In this document: positions 32,866 to 36,311 of the stretch, piece after piece | Layout: every line of letters begins with the position of its first letter | Numbering within the stretch: the first letter of the stretch is position 1 | Assembly (NCBI GenBank): GCA_005223375.1 | Contig: RXOD01003930.1 | Span: 1-36,311 of the forward strand | DNA: 36,311 bases | Origin: Amoebophrya sp. AT5.2 | Taxonomy: Eukaryota > Sar > Dinophyceae > Syndiniales > Amoebophryaceae | Reading direction: 5' to 3' | Position numbers and translations under genes: made by a program | Notes under the pieces: generated by a model | What the model was told of the DNA's origin: nothing | Databases searched by the model: none | The model's input: only the letters and a program-made list of their open reading frames with translations

Positions 32866-35800
32866 CTAGCAGCAGCTAAGGCTACCTTTTTTCTTTTCGT
32901 CTTCCGCTTTTTCATTGCTCCCATTCTGCTCCTCTTCCGCTTCCGCTTCGATCTGTTTTTTGACCGTCTCTCTAACGTCGTCCCGGTATTTTTTCAGCCG
33001 GTCGGCGCGCCGATTCAGGGGCTCCTTGCACCGCGCGAGCCCGGCTGGGTCGAGGTAGAGCCAAAAGCTCATCTCCTTCAGGCTCACCGAGTTACAGTTC
33101 TGCTTCAGTAGATCTGTGTATTTCTTGCACTGATCCGCCGCCGCTAGCAGGTGGTCGCAACGTACCTTCTCCTCAGGGCTCATGTGATCTTCTTCCGCAT
33201 CTTCGTCTTCCATGGAGGGCACCTCGCCGGGCCGCTCCTGGTGGGGCTCGCCGTGCTGCTCAGGCTCTGCCTCAGCATTTTCTGTTAGAGGTAGATTAAG
33301 ATTTTTGTTTTGTATGTCCTCTGTGTAGTTTTCTGAAAATCCAGCTGTTCCAGGACGAGCATACGCTCTCGCCCCACGAGTACTACAGAAACACGTATCG
33401 ATCTTCTGCATGCGTGTGAGTCTTTAATTTCTATTTTTCGGAAGCAGGTCTCTCTAGGTCTACTTCGGGGGGATGGGCCAGTCGTGGCCGCCGGCCCCTA
33501 CTGGAGCTACTCGCTCCAGTAAATCTGTTGTTGTTGGCTCATTGATATTTTTTGCATTTGCGATTGCGTCATGATTCATGATAGTACAAACAGTAACAGT
33601 TTTAGTTTTTAAATCAATCTAAGTACTAACAAACGAATGCGCATGCGGAGGACGACGCCAGTTCCAGTAACAATCGTCATGAAGTACACTACTTTCAGCG
33701 TAGGTGGGGCACGTAAGTATCAAAGAATAACAAATTATGAAATACCTCCCTGATGCTGATGCAGCAAGGACGAGCTGCCTTCGGCGTTCTCCATCTTTTC
33801 GCCCTTCTCGTGCTCTTTCCCATCTGTTGCGATGGTCGTTTGCAGCAGCGCGGACGCCGTGATCGCATCCCCTTGGCCAGCCAGTTGACCCGCAACCTTG
33901 TGAATCAGCTGGTCTGGCAGCTTACTTGCAAGCCCACCAAGTTGGGAACCAAGCGCTTTTTTGACTTCTTTCCCGGCCTTGCTGTTGACCACCTGCGACA
34001 GCACGCCGCCGCGTTCCTGCTCAAGAAACCGTCTGTAACTGTTGGTTGCGTTCATCTTCCGGGGGTCGAACCTCTCTGTCTCCGCCGTGGAACTCACCTC
34101 CAAAATGCCGTGGCACATCTCGAAGAAGTCCGCGCACACGCGCTTGCACGCGCGGCGGTGCTTGGGTCCCGTTGCCGGGAACACGACTGCTGGCAAGGCG
34201 GCGGGAGAGGAAGCAGCGCTCTGGGCCTTGGCTGATGGTGCCGGCGGTTTCGCTGGTGCCGCTGGTGTTGCAGTTGTCGGCGTGCCAGCATCGGTTTTCT
34301 TTTCTCCCTCGCCGTTCCCGGCCGGAGTGGCGCGTGACGCCAGTAGCTGTGCGAAGGTGGATTTTCCTTTTCCTTGGAAGGCCGGGCTGGAAGAAAGGGC
34401 ATTTTCCGCATGCCTTTGGGCGGAAGGGGTGGATCTCAATGATGGTGTCGTCTCTTGATGTGCACTCGCCGGTAAGATTGTGGCCATCGTTTGTAGTTGC
34501 GAGCTGCTCGCCGGATCTTCATGCGGTTGTTCCTCCTCCTTCTCCTCCTCCCCATGATTGGCTTTGGCGTGCGCGGCGAGGTCGAAGTAGTCGTGTGCGA
34601 GCATGGTCCCGGTCTCTTGACTCATGAAGGTCGCGGGGCGTTTGTCCCAGGCGATGTCCGAGCAGTAGTCGTCCGGCGACTTCACCGCGCGGAAGGCGAA
34701 GGCCCGCTCCGCCCTCTGCACGACTCCGTCGCGGCCATCCTCGCCTTCGTTCTTCCCACCTCCCCCGCTGCAGCCCTGGTCGCCGAGGAAAAGCCCTTCT
34801 TCCAGGTCCGCCGCCTTCTGCTCGAGGTGCTCCGCCAAGCTCTTCGCCGGCAAGCTTCTGCCGGGCACGCTCTTAGCGACGGAGATCCCCGTACCCGAAC
34901 CCCTTCCTTTCCCCGTACCCTTGACCACCGCTGGAACCCTCCCCCAGTGTCTGCCGTCCGGGTTCCCGGGGGTCTCGTGCATCGGACACACCTCGTGCCG
35001 CTCAGTCTGCGCGGCAGCGACGATGGCATTGCGGCAGGCGTCGCTGGCCTGGCACAAGTTCGGCTGCAGAAAATGCAAGCTGATCTCCGGCTCTCCGGTC
35101 TTTTTCTCGTCCAGGTCGAACGTGCCGGCTTCGTCCAGCTCGTAGCACTCTTTGAAGTACCTCTTGCATGTGTTCACGCACGGCCCGCGACCCTTTTCCT
35201 TGTGGTGCTTGCTCATCTCGTTCTTCTTCTTCTTGTTCGGGCTCGACGCTTCATCTGACTTTTGTTGGCTGTTCGGCCCGGCTTCGTCGTCCGCCGGTTC
35301 GTCCGGCTCCGCCTGCTTCGCACAGAATTCCGCAACCGTCTTCGCCGTTCCCCCGATGCTGTTGCTGTGTCCCAAACCGTACTGTTTGCGGTACAGCGCA
35401 TCCCTTTCGTCCATCCGCTGGTTCAACGCGTCTCGGTACCACCGGAGATCCACGACGCCGCCGCCGAGGCCTGCCGCGCAGGGTTGCTGGCCCTGGTTCA
35501 GCTCCTGGTCCGTGGAGTCTGCTACTTTGCCCGCGCGCCCCAGCACAGAAAAAGCATGCATGCGCATGGGCGCCGACCGCGCGCAGCCGTCGCTCAACTT
35601 CTTCAGCGCATGCAAACACTTTGGGACGCAAAAGTCCTCTTCGACGCGTGTGCGTTCCTTGACCAGAGCGATACGTCTTTCCGCGATCCTTGCTTCATAC
35701 CCTTCCGGAGTGTTTGTTGCATCTGCGTGTGCGTAGAACGAAACAGCTGACAGTCTCGTCTGCATCTTCGTTTCGTAGGCATAGATACGGATTCCTTCGG

Positions 35801-36203
35801 GGGAATCTTGATCTTCCTCGTAGAAAAGGTTCGGAATTACGTCCTCGTCCGACATTGCGCGACATTGATGGTAAAACTCCACGCATGCGTCGTGGCATTG
35901 CCCCGGTTTGTTGTTCTCCGGTGCTGACTTCCATTCTTCGACGCTGATGTTGTCCTGCTGCTTACAACGGGTGTCGACAGTCAGCGGCTTCCGTCTCTTT
36001 AAGATCGACCGATCTTTTTCCGCATCAAACAACCGCTTCCACCCTTTTTCCGACGGAAGCCAGGCGGATGCGTCGTGTTCTCGTCCCGGTTTGCACTGCC
36101 GAAGCGGCGACTCCGACGTTTGAGACTGCGTCGCGAGTTGCATCATCGGCGATTCGAACACTTTGAAGCGTGGCGTGATCGTGCAGCTGTTCACGAACTC
36201 CAC
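32866..36203 (-). CDS. Large unknown protein with repeated Cys-x3-Cys-x6-Cys motifs
   Basis: Two exons, 36203-33746 and 33281-32866 (donor GTATTT, acceptor ACAG, phase 1), encode about 957 codons. No family is recognised. Three copies of a Cx3Cx2[FY][FY]xxC motif occur: CHDACVEFYHQC (35897-35862), CVNTCKRYFKEC (35180-35145) and CKRVCADFFEMC (34148-34113); a looser copy, CVPKCLHALKKLSDGC, lies near 35630. In the last exon CDHLLAAADQCKKYTDLLKQNC is similar in spirit. Linkers are acidic or Ser/Pro-rich. The protein ends KKGSLSCC, a double cysteine that could be lipid-modified. No signal peptide or membrane span is seen. The 5' end is open: codons before the first ATG (36146) look coding back to about 36208, then a TGA follows at 36224-36222, so an upstream exon beyond the window is likely. 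The 464-base intron holds a perfect 8-bp hairpin at 33499-33521. Confidence 0.82.
33499..33521. other. Perfect 8-bp hairpin inside an intron
   Basis: TACTGGAG at 33499-33506 and CTCCAGTA at 33514-33521 are exact reverse complements around a 7-base loop, just beside a GC-rich GGCCGCCGGCC block. The hairpin lies within the intron of the Cys-motif gene. No ribozyme or snoRNA core motif was seen next to it. Confidence 0.5.
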
Positions 36204-36311
36204 CCAAGCTCCGTTTAGAGGTCAAAACAATGCATCTTTTGAAACATCTTTTAAAAACCGGACGTGACTCGCTCCCGGCGTCCGGCATCGAAGGGTGTCG
36301 GGGCACCGGGA

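Overview
The window reads as nuclear DNA of a protist with compact, intron-containing genes. All eight well-supported genes, and one weaker small gene, lie on the minus strand. Coding exons are moderately GC-rich, while introns and spacers are AT-rich. The one-way gene order, the spacers (one only 92 bases) and one intron that looks like a short inverted-repeat transposon without GT-AG ends are what I would expect of a dinoflagellate-lineage alveolate. Syndiniales such as Amoebophrya, where repeat-flanked non-canonical introns are known, are the best guess. This assignment is an inference.

Reading the plus-strand coordinates from left to right: (1) 1-2854, a six-exon gene for an unknown protein with a Pro/Ala/Val-rich tail that runs off the left edge; (2) 3353-6661, an eight-exon DEAD-box helicase of the Dbp5/DDX19/LOS4 group; (3) 8018-9592, an aldo/keto reductase with a hydrophobic N-terminus and a suspicious 54-base in-frame insert; (4) 10705-12966, a three-exon SMU1-type LisH/WD40 splicing factor; (5) 14819-26204, an eight-exon gene for a ~3450-residue disordered and coiled-coil protein; (6) 26297-28165, an uninterrupted gene for a 622-residue charged unknown protein; (7) 29572-31281, a small Met/Gln-rich coiled-coil protein whose second intron is the transposon-like element; (8) 31479-31908, a tentative small membrane protein; (9) 32866-36203, a large protein with repeated Cys-x3-Cys-x6-Cys motifs, whose 5' end is open. 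No rRNA, tRNA or CRISPR was found.

The genes do not form an obvious pathway. DDX19 acts in mRNA export and SMU1 in the spliceosome, but that is probably chance proximity. The most informative theme is splicing itself. Fourteen of the 23 best-supported GT-AG introns begin GTAC rather than GTAAG/GTGAG. One intron is delimited by a 5-bp target-site duplication and ~22-bp inverted repeats, and its removal restores the protein exactly. A second, in-frame insert in the reductase shows the same direct-repeat logic.

Exon models were built by hand from reading frame, splice-site phase and codon use. No transcript or database check was possible.
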